8,581 nt of DNA from Thermoleophilia bacterium (GTDB lineage: Bacteria > Actinomycetota > Thermoleophilia > Gaiellales > SKUG01). Location of the stretch: contig JAOPYW010000072.1 of the NCBI GenBank assembly GCA_025964405.1, positions 1 to 8,581 on the forward strand, written 5' to 3'. Both the position numbers and the translations under genes were made by a program. Under the pieces are notes generated by a model, which saw only the letters and a list, made by a program, of their open reading frames with translations, ran no database searches and had not been told where the DNA came from. Of the stretch, positions 1 to 5,882 are shown piece by piece. Each line of letters starts with the position of its first letter. The stretch's first letter is position 1.

Positions 1-931
1 ACGTGAGACGATGCACCTTTCGGACGAGAGGGCCCTTGTCGTCGATCGTCGCGAGCGACGGGAAGAGCACGTTCGACGTGATTGCTGCCAACTGGGCGGT
101 GACGCCAAAGGATGTTAAGTAGTACGCCGTGTAAAGACCGAGCGTGGCGGCTCCTAGTTCGCGTTGCAGGAGAAGCTTGTCGAGATATAGGAAGACGAGC
201 GGTGGCAGGTAACCGACGAATGCCAGACGACCGAATGACACCATCTCGCGGCTTGCGCCCTCGCGGAGCGCACCAAGGTGGTAGTAACGGCGCAGCGCGA
301 GTCCGTACCAAACGCACGAAACGGCAAGCGCTAGCACGAGCGCGATCAGCAGATCAGAGTACTGCTGGCGTGTGGCAATCGCTAGCGTCGCGAAGCCCAC
401 GATTGCGAGTCCACCCTCGCATATGCGAACCATCGACTGGCGACGGAAGTCGTGCAGGCTAGCGATGTGGCGTTCCGCCACGATCCGCAGGCCCAGCGCT
501 GCTCCGTACCACATTCCAAACAGCACCACTTTGCCCGGCGCGCTGAGGACATGCCCGATGTCGCCATGGGCGAACACCGCGACGCCGCTCCAAAACACAG
601 CGGCGGCGAGCACGATCGCGGTCGAGTACGTAATCGCGCTGCTGCGCTGTGCATCGGTTGTGGCGCGCGAAATTGCGCGGCCGCTGGCCAGGTCCATGCC
701 GAGCACCACGACGATCGAGGTGATTGCTCCAATTGTCAATGCCAGCGAAGCGCGCCCGAACTCCTCTGGCCCTAGTACTCGACCGGCGGTAGCCTGAGTC
801 AGGAATAGAAGGCCGCTGCCGATCATGCCACCAAGAGCCGACCATGAGAGGTGCCGGAGGAATTGCGCCATCGCAGGACTCATTGCATGCCCAAAGAGGC
901 GTTGATGCATGGTGTCGGCGAACTTGCTCAT
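1..931 (-). CDS. Wzx-type polysaccharide flippase (O-antigen/teichoic acid exporter family), 3' end outside the window
   Basis: The minus-strand frame is open from an ATG at 929-931 to the left edge, giving 310 visible codons; the stop lies outside. The product is strongly hydrophobic, with membrane segments near residues 30-48, 63-80, 100-121, 134-150, 170-187, 193-212 and 236-290. Residues 51-60 read RVLGPEEFGR, the signature after the first helix of Wzx/RfbX exporters. Residues 249-267 contain YLDKLLLQ and LGLY, matching the 'DK..L...LG....GLY' stretch at the start of the second half of this fold. The family is normally about 400-480 residues, so roughly a quarter is missing. The predicted role is flipping undecaprenyl-diphosphate-linked oligosaccharides across the cytoplasmic membrane. 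No Shine-Dalgarno sequence precedes the ATG, and ATGs at codons 8, 17 and 21 are possible alternatives. The gene is relatively low in GC and has a rare TTA leucine codon (codon 272, bases 116-118). It diverges from the next gene across about 50 bases. The family is secure; substrate and exact start are not. Confidence 0.9.
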   Translation of the reverse strand, partial: MSKFADTMHQRLFGHAMSPAMAQFLRHLSWSALGGMIGSGLLFLTQATAGRVLGPEEFGRASLALTIGAITSIVVVLGMDLASGRAISRATTDAQRSSAITYSTAIVLAAAVFWSGVAVFAHGDIGHVLSAPGKVVLFGMWYGAALGLRIVAERHIASLHDFRRQSMVRICEGGLAIVGFATLAIATRQQYSDLLIALVLALAVSCVWYGLALRRYYHLGALREGASREMVSFGRLAFVGYLPPLVFLYLDKLLLQRELGAATLGLYTAYYLTSFGVTAQLAAITSNVLFPSLATIDDKGPLVRKVHRLT

Positions 932-959
932 AATGAATGCGGTTTTCGGCCGCAGGCCC

Positions 960-965
960 TACACT
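960..965 (+). promoter_or_regulatory. Candidate -10 box (TACACT)
   Basis: TACACT fits the actinobacterial -10 pattern TANNNT. It would start transcription near 972, ten bases before the ATG at 982 and downstream of the earlier in-frame ATG at 937. No convincing -35 box is visible. It lies in the short gap between the divergent flippase and the next gene. Confidence 0.3.
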
Positions 966-981
966 CCCGCGGACACGAAGT

Positions 982-1719
982 ATGCACGACTCCCCGAACA
1001 TAGCGATCCTCCTCACCGCGACGATCAACGTGGGGGCGACGCCTGACGTCGCACACGTTTCGAGCAGCGAGCGGCGCGCCGACTACGCACGCGGCCTTGC
1101 CCCATGGCTCGCGGTGCCTGGGCTGCACGTGGTTCTGTGCGAAAATAGTGGGGCGGACCTCGAAGCCTTCCGCGATGCTCCGCGCGCGCACGGCAGCGAA
1201 CTGGAACTGATCGGCTTTCATGGGAGCGACGTAGCCGTCTTGCGCGGGAAGGGGGCCGGCGAGGCCGAGTTGATCGCCCATGCCTTCGCTAGCTCTAGCG
1301 CTTTGCGCGACGCCGATCTCGTCGTGAAAGTGACTGGCCGACTCGTCGTGCGGAATACAGAGCAGTTTCTCCGCGGAATTCGCGCAGCTGAGGGAGTGGA
1401 AGTGTTCGCTGACCTGCGTCTCCGGCAGCGTATTTCGGTGGCAGACAGCCGAGTATTCGCAGCGCGGCCAAGCTTCTATTTCGACCGGCTGCTTAAACGC
1501 GCCGACCGTATGGACGACCCGGCCGGCAGCTACTTTGAGCATGTACTCGCCCAAGCGGTACACGCCGTCGCCGCTGACGGTGAGCCGTGGGACCTGCTCC
1601 CGGTGTACCCCGAAGTAGTTGGGCGCAGTGGTACCACCGGCGATCGCTATCGGTCAGGTCTGCTGATCAGGCTCGCGCACCATGTCGAGTTTGCCATTCG
1701 TCGCAGGATTGTGCGGTGA
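982..1719 (+). CDS. Uncharacterised glycosyltransferase-like protein of a polysaccharide locus (ENSG / KVTGR motifs)
   Basis: This 245-residue soluble protein has no signal peptide or membrane segment. Residues 7-15 (IAILLTATI) look like the first strand of a Rossmann-like or GT-A fold. Other visible motifs are ENSG at 54-57, RGKGAGEAELI at 88-98, KVTGR at 116-120, a YFE at 184-186 and SGTTG at 216-220. From memory, the combination 'ENSG ... GKGxGE ... K(I/V)TGR' recurs in poorly described proteins of capsule and O-antigen loci. I know of no experimentally defined activity and do not assign a substrate. By context it is probably a cytoplasmic sugar transferase or sugar-modifying enzyme. An in-frame ATG at 937 would add 15 residues (RFSAAGPTLPRTRS-like, Arg/Pro-rich and unlike a conserved start), so 982 is preferred; neither start has a clear ribosome binding site. 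The gene is the only plus-strand gene between two minus-strand genes and ends two bases from the stop of its convergent neighbour. That it is a real gene is well supported; function is a guess. Confidence 0.78.
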   Translation: MHDSPNIAILLTATINVGATPDVAHVSSSERRADYARGLAPWLAVPGLHVVLCENSGADLEAFRDAPRAHGSELELIGFHGSDVAVLRGKGAGEAELIAHAFASSSALRDADLVVKVTGRLVVRNTEQFLRGIRAAEGVEVFADLRLRQRISVADSRVFAARPSFYFDRLLKRADRMDDPAGSYFEHVLAQAVHAVAADGEPWDLLPVYPEVVGRSGTTGDRYRSGLLIRLAHHVEFAIRRRIVR

Positions 1720-1721
1720 CC

Positions 1722-2456
1722 TCAGCCGCGGCTGCCGGGCCGCCAACGGCGAAGGGCGGCGACGTTGAGTAAGCAGAAGTAGGCGGCGGCGCCGAGCGAC
1801 GGCGTGGTCGAGTTCTTTTTTTGGGCAGCGTAAATTTCCCGGCGCAATCGGGCCAGCTGTGTCTGGCTCACGCCGTCCGGGCCCAGTTCGCAGATTACCT
1901 CGTCGAGCCACGCTGCCTTCGCAAAGGGTGCGATCCGGAGCAAGAGGTCGTAGTCGCCGGCGATGCGAAACGAGGTGTCGAAATCTCCGTAGTCGATGAA
2001 CAGGCTGCGAGCCTGGAGCATCGCTGGGTGAGCGATGTTCTGGTACCAGCGTAGGCGCGAGACATTCCAAGGCTGGCCGATTTCGTGCCCGCCAATGTAG
2101 CGGCATTTCGCGCTGACGAGGTTGGCGTTTCCGGCGGCGCCAGCCGCGACCAAATGTGCTATCGCGTTGGGGTGTGCGAGCACGTCATCGGCGCCAAGGA
2201 ACAGGACCCAGTCGCCGGTTGCTTGGCGGAGCGCCTTGTTCCAAGCGTCGTAGATGCCGTCGTCGGGCTCAGAAATAAGAACGGCGGGTTCGTAGCGTTG
2301 CGCGATTTCCACGGTGGCGTCGCTCGACGCACCGTCGGCGACCACGAGCTCGATCGCGGGATGCGTCTGCGCCGCGATGCTCGCCAAGCACGCTTCGAGG
2401 GTCGCGGCGGCGTTCCAAGTGGCGACGATGATCGAAACTGACTGCGGTGTGGGCAT
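1722..2456 (-). CDS. Family 2 glycosyltransferase, WcaA/WcaE-like (GT-A fold)
   Basis: This 244-residue cytoplasmic inverting glycosyltransferase is expected to move a sugar from a nucleotide-sugar donor onto a lipid-linked acceptor. It starts with the GT2 strand SIIVATWNAAATL (8-20). DGASSDAT at 41-48 is the DGSxD nucleotide-binding motif with an Ala insertion. Residues 62-76 (SEPDDGIYDAWNKAL) closely follow the 'E.D.GIYDAMNKG' signature of the WcaE-type branch. GADD at 88-91 is the metal-binding DXD equivalent. HPAM (143-146) and AGDYDLLLR (166-174) are the usual acceptor-side motifs. Length matches the family. The ATG at 2456 is chosen over a longer in-frame start at 2495 because GGAG sits 7 bases upstream of it and the GT2 fold begins right after it; this is the only clear Shine-Dalgarno site in the window. 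The gene diverges from the next GT gene and converges on the previous one. Donor sugar and linkage cannot be read from the sequence. Confidence 0.92.
   Translation of the reverse strand: MPTPQSVSIIVATWNAAATLEACLASIAAQTHPAIELVVADGASSDATVEIAQRYEPAVLISEPDDGIYDAWNKALRQATGDWVLFLGADDVLAHPNAIAHLVAAGAAGNANLVSAKCRYIGGHEIGQPWNVSRLRWYQNIAHPAMLQARSLFIDYGDFDTSFRIAGDYDLLLRIAPFAKAAWLDEVICELGPDGVSQTQLARLRREIYAAQKKNSTTPSLGAAAYFCLLNVAALRRWRPGSRG
1723..1734. repeat. 12-base palindrome CAGCCGCGGCTG at the convergent gene junction
   Basis: This is a perfect 12-base palindrome sitting on the last codons of the minus-strand glycosyltransferase, three bases beyond the stop of the plus-strand gene. It could form only a four-pair stem and has no T-run on either side, so it is not a convincing intrinsic terminator, though nothing better marks the end of either transcript. 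Confidence 0.25.
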
Positions 2457-2463
2457 CGGTGGG

Positions 2464-2467
2464 CTCC
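2464..2467 (-). promoter_or_regulatory. Shine-Dalgarno site (GGAG) deciding the start at 2456
   Basis: Read on the minus strand, GGAG is followed by 7 bases and then the ATG at 2456-2454. This favours the shorter 244-residue form over the in-frame start at 2495, which lacks such a site. Confidence 0.6.
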
Positions 2468-2494
2468 GGCCGAAATGGTCCCGGTGACGGGCCA

Positions 2495-2514
2495 ATGCAG
2501 TTTACTTGCTGCAT
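2495..2514. repeat. Inverted repeat ATGCAG-N8-CTGCAT between divergent glycosyltransferase genes
   Basis: Two perfect 6-base arms (2495-2500 and 2509-2514) flank an AT-rich 8-base spacer. The left arm contains one candidate ATG (2495) of the plus-strand gene, and the right arm contains the first two bases of the other (2513). On the minus strand, bases 2504-2499 read TAAACT, a plausible -10 box for the minus-strand gene. It could be an operator in the shared control region or an RNA hairpin at the plus-strand start. Arms this short can also arise by chance. Confidence 0.35.
2499..2504 (-). promoter_or_regulatory. Candidate -10 box (TAAACT) for the minus-strand glycosyltransferase gene
   Basis: TAAACT on the minus strand fits TANNNT. 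It would start transcription around 2492, leaving a leader of about 36 bases that includes the GGAG site. It is the most AT-rich spot in this GC-rich gap. No -35 box is recognisable. Confidence 0.3.
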
Positions 2515-3625
2515 GCGCAGCACACCCCTGACCATCGCCGTCGTACTCACCTACGGCCGCTCCACCCGCCTGCCCGGTGTGCTCGCGGCCCTGCGCGCAC
2601 AGACGATCGTGCCCGACCACGTGCTTTTCGTCGACAACCAGTCGCCCGACGGCACTTGGCAGCAGGTGGAACAGCTAGCCGCCGCGGACCCCGACGGTCG
2701 CGTGCTCGGCCTGCGTCTGGTGCGCAATGGCGCGAGCGCCGAGGGCTACCACGCCGCGCTGGCCGCGCTGCTCGCGCAGGGAGCATGGGAGTGGGCCTGG
2801 TTCGTCGAAGACGACCTCGTCCCCGCCCCCGACGCGCTTGAGCAGCTGCTCGCCAGCGCCCCCGCCCACGCGCCCACGACCGTCGCCTTGGTCTCAGCCA
2901 TCCGCGACCCGGCCGGCGAGCACCTGCTTGTACCCCGTGGCACGCTCCGGGCGCGCTGGACTGGCACGCCCTGCATCCCGGCGCCGGAATCCGCCTACGC
3001 CACGCCCGCGGTGCCCTTGGAATACTTCGGCTACCTTGGCGCGCTCGTGCGGCTCGCGGCCGTCGCCCGCACGGGCCTCCCCCGACGCGACATGCTCGGG
3101 TGGTTCGACGACGTCGAGTTCAGCTCACGAACCGCCGCCGCTGGCGGCGCCTGGCTGATCCCTAGCTCCGTCGTGCTCCACGACGACGGCATGCCCGCCG
3201 CCGACTTCGGCGACGGCTTCCTAGACCGCCTCCGCCGGCTCCGCACCGACCCGCCCCTCGGGGCGCTCTGGAAGAACGCGTACGGCTTCCGCAATATGCT
3301 CGTGTGGGGCCGCGCCAACGGCGCCGTCGGCGCCGTCCGCGCGTTCGCCTACTGGCTGCTGCTCTCCCTGCGCGTGCTCGTCGGCGCCCCCGACCACCGT
3401 TTGCTGCGCCTGCGCGTGTACGCCCGCATGTGGCGCGACGGTCGCGCCGGCCGCCTCCGAAACGCCCCGCCGGTCGCTTGGAGCACGCTCGCTGAGCACC
3501 GGGGCAGCGTTGCCGACTTCCTGAACGCGCACGCCGTACGCTATGAGCTGTCGCCCGCCGACCTCGTCGAGCACCGCACCGGCAGCTGGCCCGGCGCGGC
3601 CGCTGCGGGCCAAACGCACTCTTGA
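2513..3625 (+). CDS. Family 2 glycosyltransferase, galactofuranosyl/rhamnosyltransferase-like (GlfT1-type)
   Basis: A 370-residue GT2 enzyme, probably adding a sugar to a lipid-linked cell-envelope glycan on the cytoplasmic face. The fold begins at TIAVVLTYGR (7-16). VDNQSPDGT at 40-48 is the nucleotide-binding motif, followed by NGASAEGYH (72-80). FVEDD at 97-101 supplies the DXD metal site and matches the 'W(F/L)MDDD' form of GlfT1-like enzymes. GWFDDVEFSSR (196-206) carries the probable catalytic acid region of the 'D.E...R' type, and HDD follows at 223-225. YGFRN (257-261) matches the 'YY.RN' motif near the C-terminus, then a hydrophobic helix at 275-291 may dock on the membrane. An upstream in-frame ATG at 2495 would add six residues (376 in all) and one at 2447 would overlap the divergent gene's start; none has a strong ribosome binding site. 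The gene is very GC-rich. A 60-base gap separates it from the coupled unit downstream. GT2 membership is secure; donor specificity is not. Confidence 0.9.
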   Translation: MRSTPLTIAVVLTYGRSTRLPGVLAALRAQTIVPDHVLFVDNQSPDGTWQQVEQLAAADPDGRVLGLRLVRNGASAEGYHAALAALLAQGAWEWAWFVEDDLVPAPDALEQLLASAPAHAPTTVALVSAIRDPAGEHLLVPRGTLRARWTGTPCIPAPESAYATPAVPLEYFGYLGALVRLAAVARTGLPRRDMLGWFDDVEFSSRTAAAGGAWLIPSSVVLHDDGMPAADFGDGFLDRLRRLRTDPPLGALWKNAYGFRNMLVWGRANGAVGAVRAFAYWLLLSLRVLVGAPDHRLLRLRVYARMWRDGRAGRLRNAPPVAWSTLAEHRGSVADFLNAHAVRYELSPADLVEHRTGSWPGAAAAGQTHS

Positions 3626-3641
3626 ATCCCGAAAGCCCTTC

Positions 3642-3653
3642 AGGCGCGCGCCT
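3642..3653. repeat. 12-base perfect palindrome AGGCGCGCGCCT abutting a -10 box
   Basis: The sequence equals its own reverse complement over 12 bases, and its last base is the first base of TATACT. It lies in the 60-base gap ahead of the four-gene unit, where a repressor or activator site would be expected. GC-only palindromes are fairly common in such genomes, so function is uncertain. There is no T-run after it, so it is not a standard terminator. Confidence 0.35.
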
Positions 3654-3658
3654 ATACT
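3653..3658 (+). promoter_or_regulatory. Candidate -10 box (TATACT) for the four-gene unit
   Basis: TATACT matches the sigma-70 consensus TATAAT at five of six bases and stands out in GC-rich surroundings. It would start transcription near 3665, about 20 bases before the ATG at 3686. A TTGAAT at 3622-3627 resembles a -35 box but is 25 bases away, which is too far. This suggests that the downstream genes can be transcribed separately from the GT gene before them. Confidence 0.45.
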
Positions 3659-3685
3659 GTAATAGCGCCCAAGCGCCCCCTCCTC

Positions 3686-4414
3686 ATGACTCGAACCCTC
3701 GTCATCATCCCCGCACTGAACGAGGAAGCCACGCTTCCCGACGTGCTGCGCGACCTCGCGACACACGCGCCCGAATGCGATGTGCTCGTGGTCGACGACG
3801 GCTCCCGCGACGCCACCGCCGAGGTGGCCCGTGCCGGCGGCGCCTACGTCGTCTCGCTCCCCTTCAACATGGGCGTGGGAACTGCGCTACGCACCGGTTT
3901 CCGCTACGCGGTGCGCAACCGCTACGACCGTGTCGTGCAGACCGACGCCGACGGCCAGCACGACCCCTCGCAGATCAGCGTGCTGCTGGGTGAGCTCGAC
4001 GCCGGCAACGACCTCGTGATCGGCTCGCGCTTCCTAGCGGGTGACGGCCACTACCACGTGGAAGCGAGCCGAGGCTTCGCGTTGTCGCTGCTCAATCTTC
4101 TTACGGTGCTGCTGATGGGGCGCAGCATCCATGACAGCACCTCGGGGTTCCGCGGCTTTAGCCGGCCGCTCGTGGAGCAGTTCGGCACGACCTATCCCCG
4201 CGAGTTCCTGAGCGACACCGTCGAGGCGCTGCTGATGGCCAGCTACGGCGGCTTCCGCATCGCCGAGGTGCCGGTAAAGATGCGCGTGCGGGCCGGCGGC
4301 GAGCCGTCGCACAAGAGCCTGCGCCTCTACTACCACTACCTGCGCCTGCTCATCGTCATGGGCCTGACGGCGTCGCTGCGCGGCCGTCGCTCCACCCGGC
4401 GGTTGTCGCAGTGA
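3686..4414 (+). CDS. Polyprenol-phosphate glycosyltransferase, DPM1-like (GT2)
   Basis: A 242-residue enzyme of the dolichol-phosphate mannosyltransferase group, which transfers a sugar from a nucleotide donor to polyprenyl phosphate to make a membrane-bound monosaccharide donor. The motif series is complete: PALNEE (9-14), VVDDGSRDAT (35-44), NMGVGTALRTGF (61-72), QTDADGQHDP (85-94, with the DAD metal site), GSRF (113-116), DSTSGFRGF (150-158) and EVPVKMRVR (194-202). It lacks the two C-terminal membrane helices of GtrB/ArnC-type enzymes. At most the amphipathic stretch near 214-230 could dock on the membrane, so it resembles the short soluble type. The start has no Shine-Dalgarno sequence. 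It is the first gene of the coupled unit: its TGA overlaps the GTG start of the DUF2304 gene (GTGA). A neighbouring DUF2304 gene is a familiar partner of this type of enzyme. The sugar (mannose, glucose or other) cannot be determined here. Confidence 0.93.
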   Translation: MTRTLVIIPALNEEATLPDVLRDLATHAPECDVLVVDDGSRDATAEVARAGGAYVVSLPFNMGVGTALRTGFRYAVRNRYDRVVQTDADGQHDPSQISVLLGELDAGNDLVIGSRFLAGDGHYHVEASRGFALSLLNLLTVLLMGRSIHDSTSGFRGFSRPLVEQFGTTYPREFLSDTVEALLMASYGGFRIAEVPVKMRVRAGGEPSHKSLRLYYHYLRLLIVMGLTASLRGRRSTRRLSQ

Positions 4415-4839
4415 ACTCGACCCTCCAGGTCCTGACCACGCTCGTGACGCTCACCTTCTTGGGCGTGATCGTGCGCATGGTGCGCGCCCGCCAGATGCGC
4501 GCCAAGTACTCGTTCCTCTGGATGCTGGTCGGTGCCGTGTTCTTGGTGTTCTCGATCGTGCCGGGGCTGCTCGACAAGACCGCCCGCGCCGCCGGCATCC
4601 TCTACGCGCCGGCCCTTCTGTTCCTCGGCGCGACGCTGCTGCTGCTCTTCATCGCCGTGCACTTCTCGTGGGAGCTGTCGCGCATCGAGGAGCGGAGCCG
4701 CACCCTGACCGAGGAGCTGGCGCTCGCCATCGCCCGCATCGAGCAGCTCGAGCGCGGCGGCGTCACCCACGCGTCGAGCTCCCACGAGGTCGCCGCCCGG
4801 GACGCCGACCCCAAGCTCCGGGCGCCGCTGCGCCGATGA
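4411..4839 (+). CDS. DUF2304 small membrane protein
   Basis: A 142-residue membrane protein starting at a GTG that overlaps the previous stop codon (GTGA). Three hydrophobic segments lie near residues 5-23, 33-53 and 66-86, with a basic loop RARQMRAKYS (25-34) between the first two; 'YS.LW' after the basic loop is typical of DUF2304. Residues 88-116, rich in Glu/Arg/Leu (ELSRIEERSRTLTEEL and onwards), look like a coiled coil, and the last 25 residues appear disordered. DUF2304 proteins have no proven function that I know of. They usually sit directly beside a DPM-like glycosyltransferase, as here. A reasonable inference is that the protein anchors that enzyme at the membrane or helps move the lipid-linked sugar across it, as GtrA is thought to do in other systems. 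Translation is probably coupled on both sides, since its own TGA overlaps the next ATG. Confidence 0.9.
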   Translation: MNSTLQVLTTLVTLTFLGVIVRMVRARQMRAKYSFLWMLVGAVFLVFSIVPGLLDKTARAAGILYAPALLFLGATLLLLFIAVHFSWELSRIEERSRTLTEELALAIARIEQLERGGVTHASSSHEVAARDADPKLRAPLRR

Positions 4840-5882
4840 CCGCGTCGCCCAGCGTCACCGCCGTCGTGCTCGCGTACGGCGAGGAGCCCTACCTCGACGC
4901 TTGCGTGGACGCCATCGCCGCGAGCACCGGCGTGGAACTCGACCTCGTGGTGGTCGACAACGGTGGGAGCCCGGCTCACCTCGCGGCGCTCCGCACGCGC
5001 GGCGACCTGCGCGTGGTCGGGCCGGCCGAGAATCGCGGCTTCGCAGGCGGCTGCAATTTCGGAGCCGCCCAGGGCGACGGCGACTTCGTGGTGCTTGTCA
5101 ACAGCGACGCCTACCCGGCCCCCGACGCGATTGCCCGCCTTGTCGCGGTTGCCGCGCGCCCCGAGGTCGGCATCGCCAGTGCGAGCATCCGCCTCGCCGC
5201 CGCCCCCGACGTCATGAACTCGGCGGGCAACCCGGTGCACGTCAGCGGCCTGACATGGGCAGGCGCCTTCGAGGAGCCCGCCGCCGACCACCAGGCCCCC
5301 ACTGACGTCGCCTCCGCGAGCGGCGCGGGGCTTGCGATGCGCCGCGCGCTCTGGGAGCAGCTCGGCGGTTTCGACCCAATCGCCTTCGCTTACTTGGAGG
5401 ACACCGAGCTGAGCCTGCGCTGTTGGCAGCGCGGCCTGGCCGTGCGGTTCGTGCCCGACGCCGTGGTGCTCCACGAGTACGAGTTCGGGCGCAACGCACG
5501 CAAGTTCTACCTGCTCGAGCGCAATCGCCTGCTGCTCCTGCTGACCCTCCTCGAATGCCGCACCCTGCTGCTCCTCGCCCCACTTCTGCTGGTGCTGGAG
5601 CTGCTCATGCTGACGCAGGCGGTGGTCGGGCGCTGGCTACCGGCAAAGCTGCGCGGCTGGTGGTGGCTGCTCACCCACACCTCCTCAGTCGTGGCCCGGC
5701 GCCGGGTAGTGCGGGGCGGTGCGGTGCTGCCCGACGGTGCGTGGATGTGGCGGCTCACGCCGCGGATCGAGCCGACGAACGTGCCGCTGCCGCCGGGCAT
5801 GTCGTTGGTGAACGATATATTCGCCGGCTACTGGCGCCTCGTGCGAGGCGCCGTGCGCGGATGGAACGCAGGCCCGGGATGA
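4836..5882 (+). CDS. Membrane-anchored family 2 glycosyltransferase, WbbL/rhamnosyltransferase-like
   Basis: A 348-residue GT2 enzyme. The fold begins at VTAVVLAYGEEPYL (7-20). VVVDNGGS (38-45) binds the nucleotide, NRGFAGGCNFG (66-76) is the 'N.GfagG.N.G' signature of WbbL-type enzymes, and VNSDA (88-92) holds the metal-site Asp. SGAGLAMRR (162-170) and GGFDPIAFAYLEDTELSLR (177-195) contain the acceptor and catalytic acid region. RN at 229-230 precedes a very leucine-rich hydrophobic stretch (about 231-263) that should form one or two membrane helices. The C-terminal 85 residues are less recognisable and Trp-rich (GWWWLL at 274-279). In this family such enzymes often add rhamnose or a related deoxysugar, but the donor cannot be read here. 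The ATG at 4836 overlaps the previous stop (ATGA). Longer in-frame starts from 4668 would lie inside the DUF2304 gene and encode Arg-rich shadow sequence, so they are rejected. Confidence 0.92.
   Translation: MTASPSVTAVVLAYGEEPYLDACVDAIAASTGVELDLVVVDNGGSPAHLAALRTRGDLRVVGPAENRGFAGGCNFGAAQGDGDFVVLVNSDAYPAPDAIARLVAVAARPEVGIASASIRLAAAPDVMNSAGNPVHVSGLTWAGAFEEPAADHQAPTDVASASGAGLAMRRALWEQLGGFDPIAFAYLEDTELSLRCWQRGLAVRFVPDAVVLHEYEFGRNARKFYLLERNRLLLLLTLLECRTLLLLAPLLLVLELLMLTQAVVGRWLPAKLRGWWWLLTHTSSVVARRRVVRGGAVLPDGAWMWRLTPRIEPTNVPLPPGMSLVNDIFAGYWRLVRGAVRGWNAGPG

Noticed and set aside
938..954. TGCGG-N7-CCGCA inverted repeat in the flippase divergent gap
   Set aside because: The 5-base GC arms are too short to separate from chance in this base composition, and it does not line up with a promoter element on both sides.
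459..1028. Minus-strand open frame of 189 codons at the left end
   Set aside because: It is in another frame of the flippase gene, is Arg-rich and without hydrophobic pattern, and the flippase frame carries clear family motifs over the same bases.
928..1563. Minus-strand open frame of 211 codons opposite the uncharacterised gene
   Set aside because: Its product has mixed low-pattern composition with no recognisable motif, while the plus-strand frame shows ENSG and KVTGR motifs and a regular fold pattern.
3622..3627. TTGAAT as a -35 box for TATACT
   Set aside because: The spacing is 25 bases, well beyond the 16-18 needed.
4602..5474. Minus-strand open frame of 290 codons
   Set aside because: It lies opposite the DUF2304 and WbbL-like genes and is His/Arg/Gly/Ala-rich, typical of antisense frames in high-GC DNA.
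5423..5878. 152-codon N-terminal extension of the large membrane protein
   Set aside because: It lies within the preceding glycosyltransferase gene in another frame and is Arg/Ala-rich shadow sequence. The ATG at 5879 gives the usual ATGA overlap.
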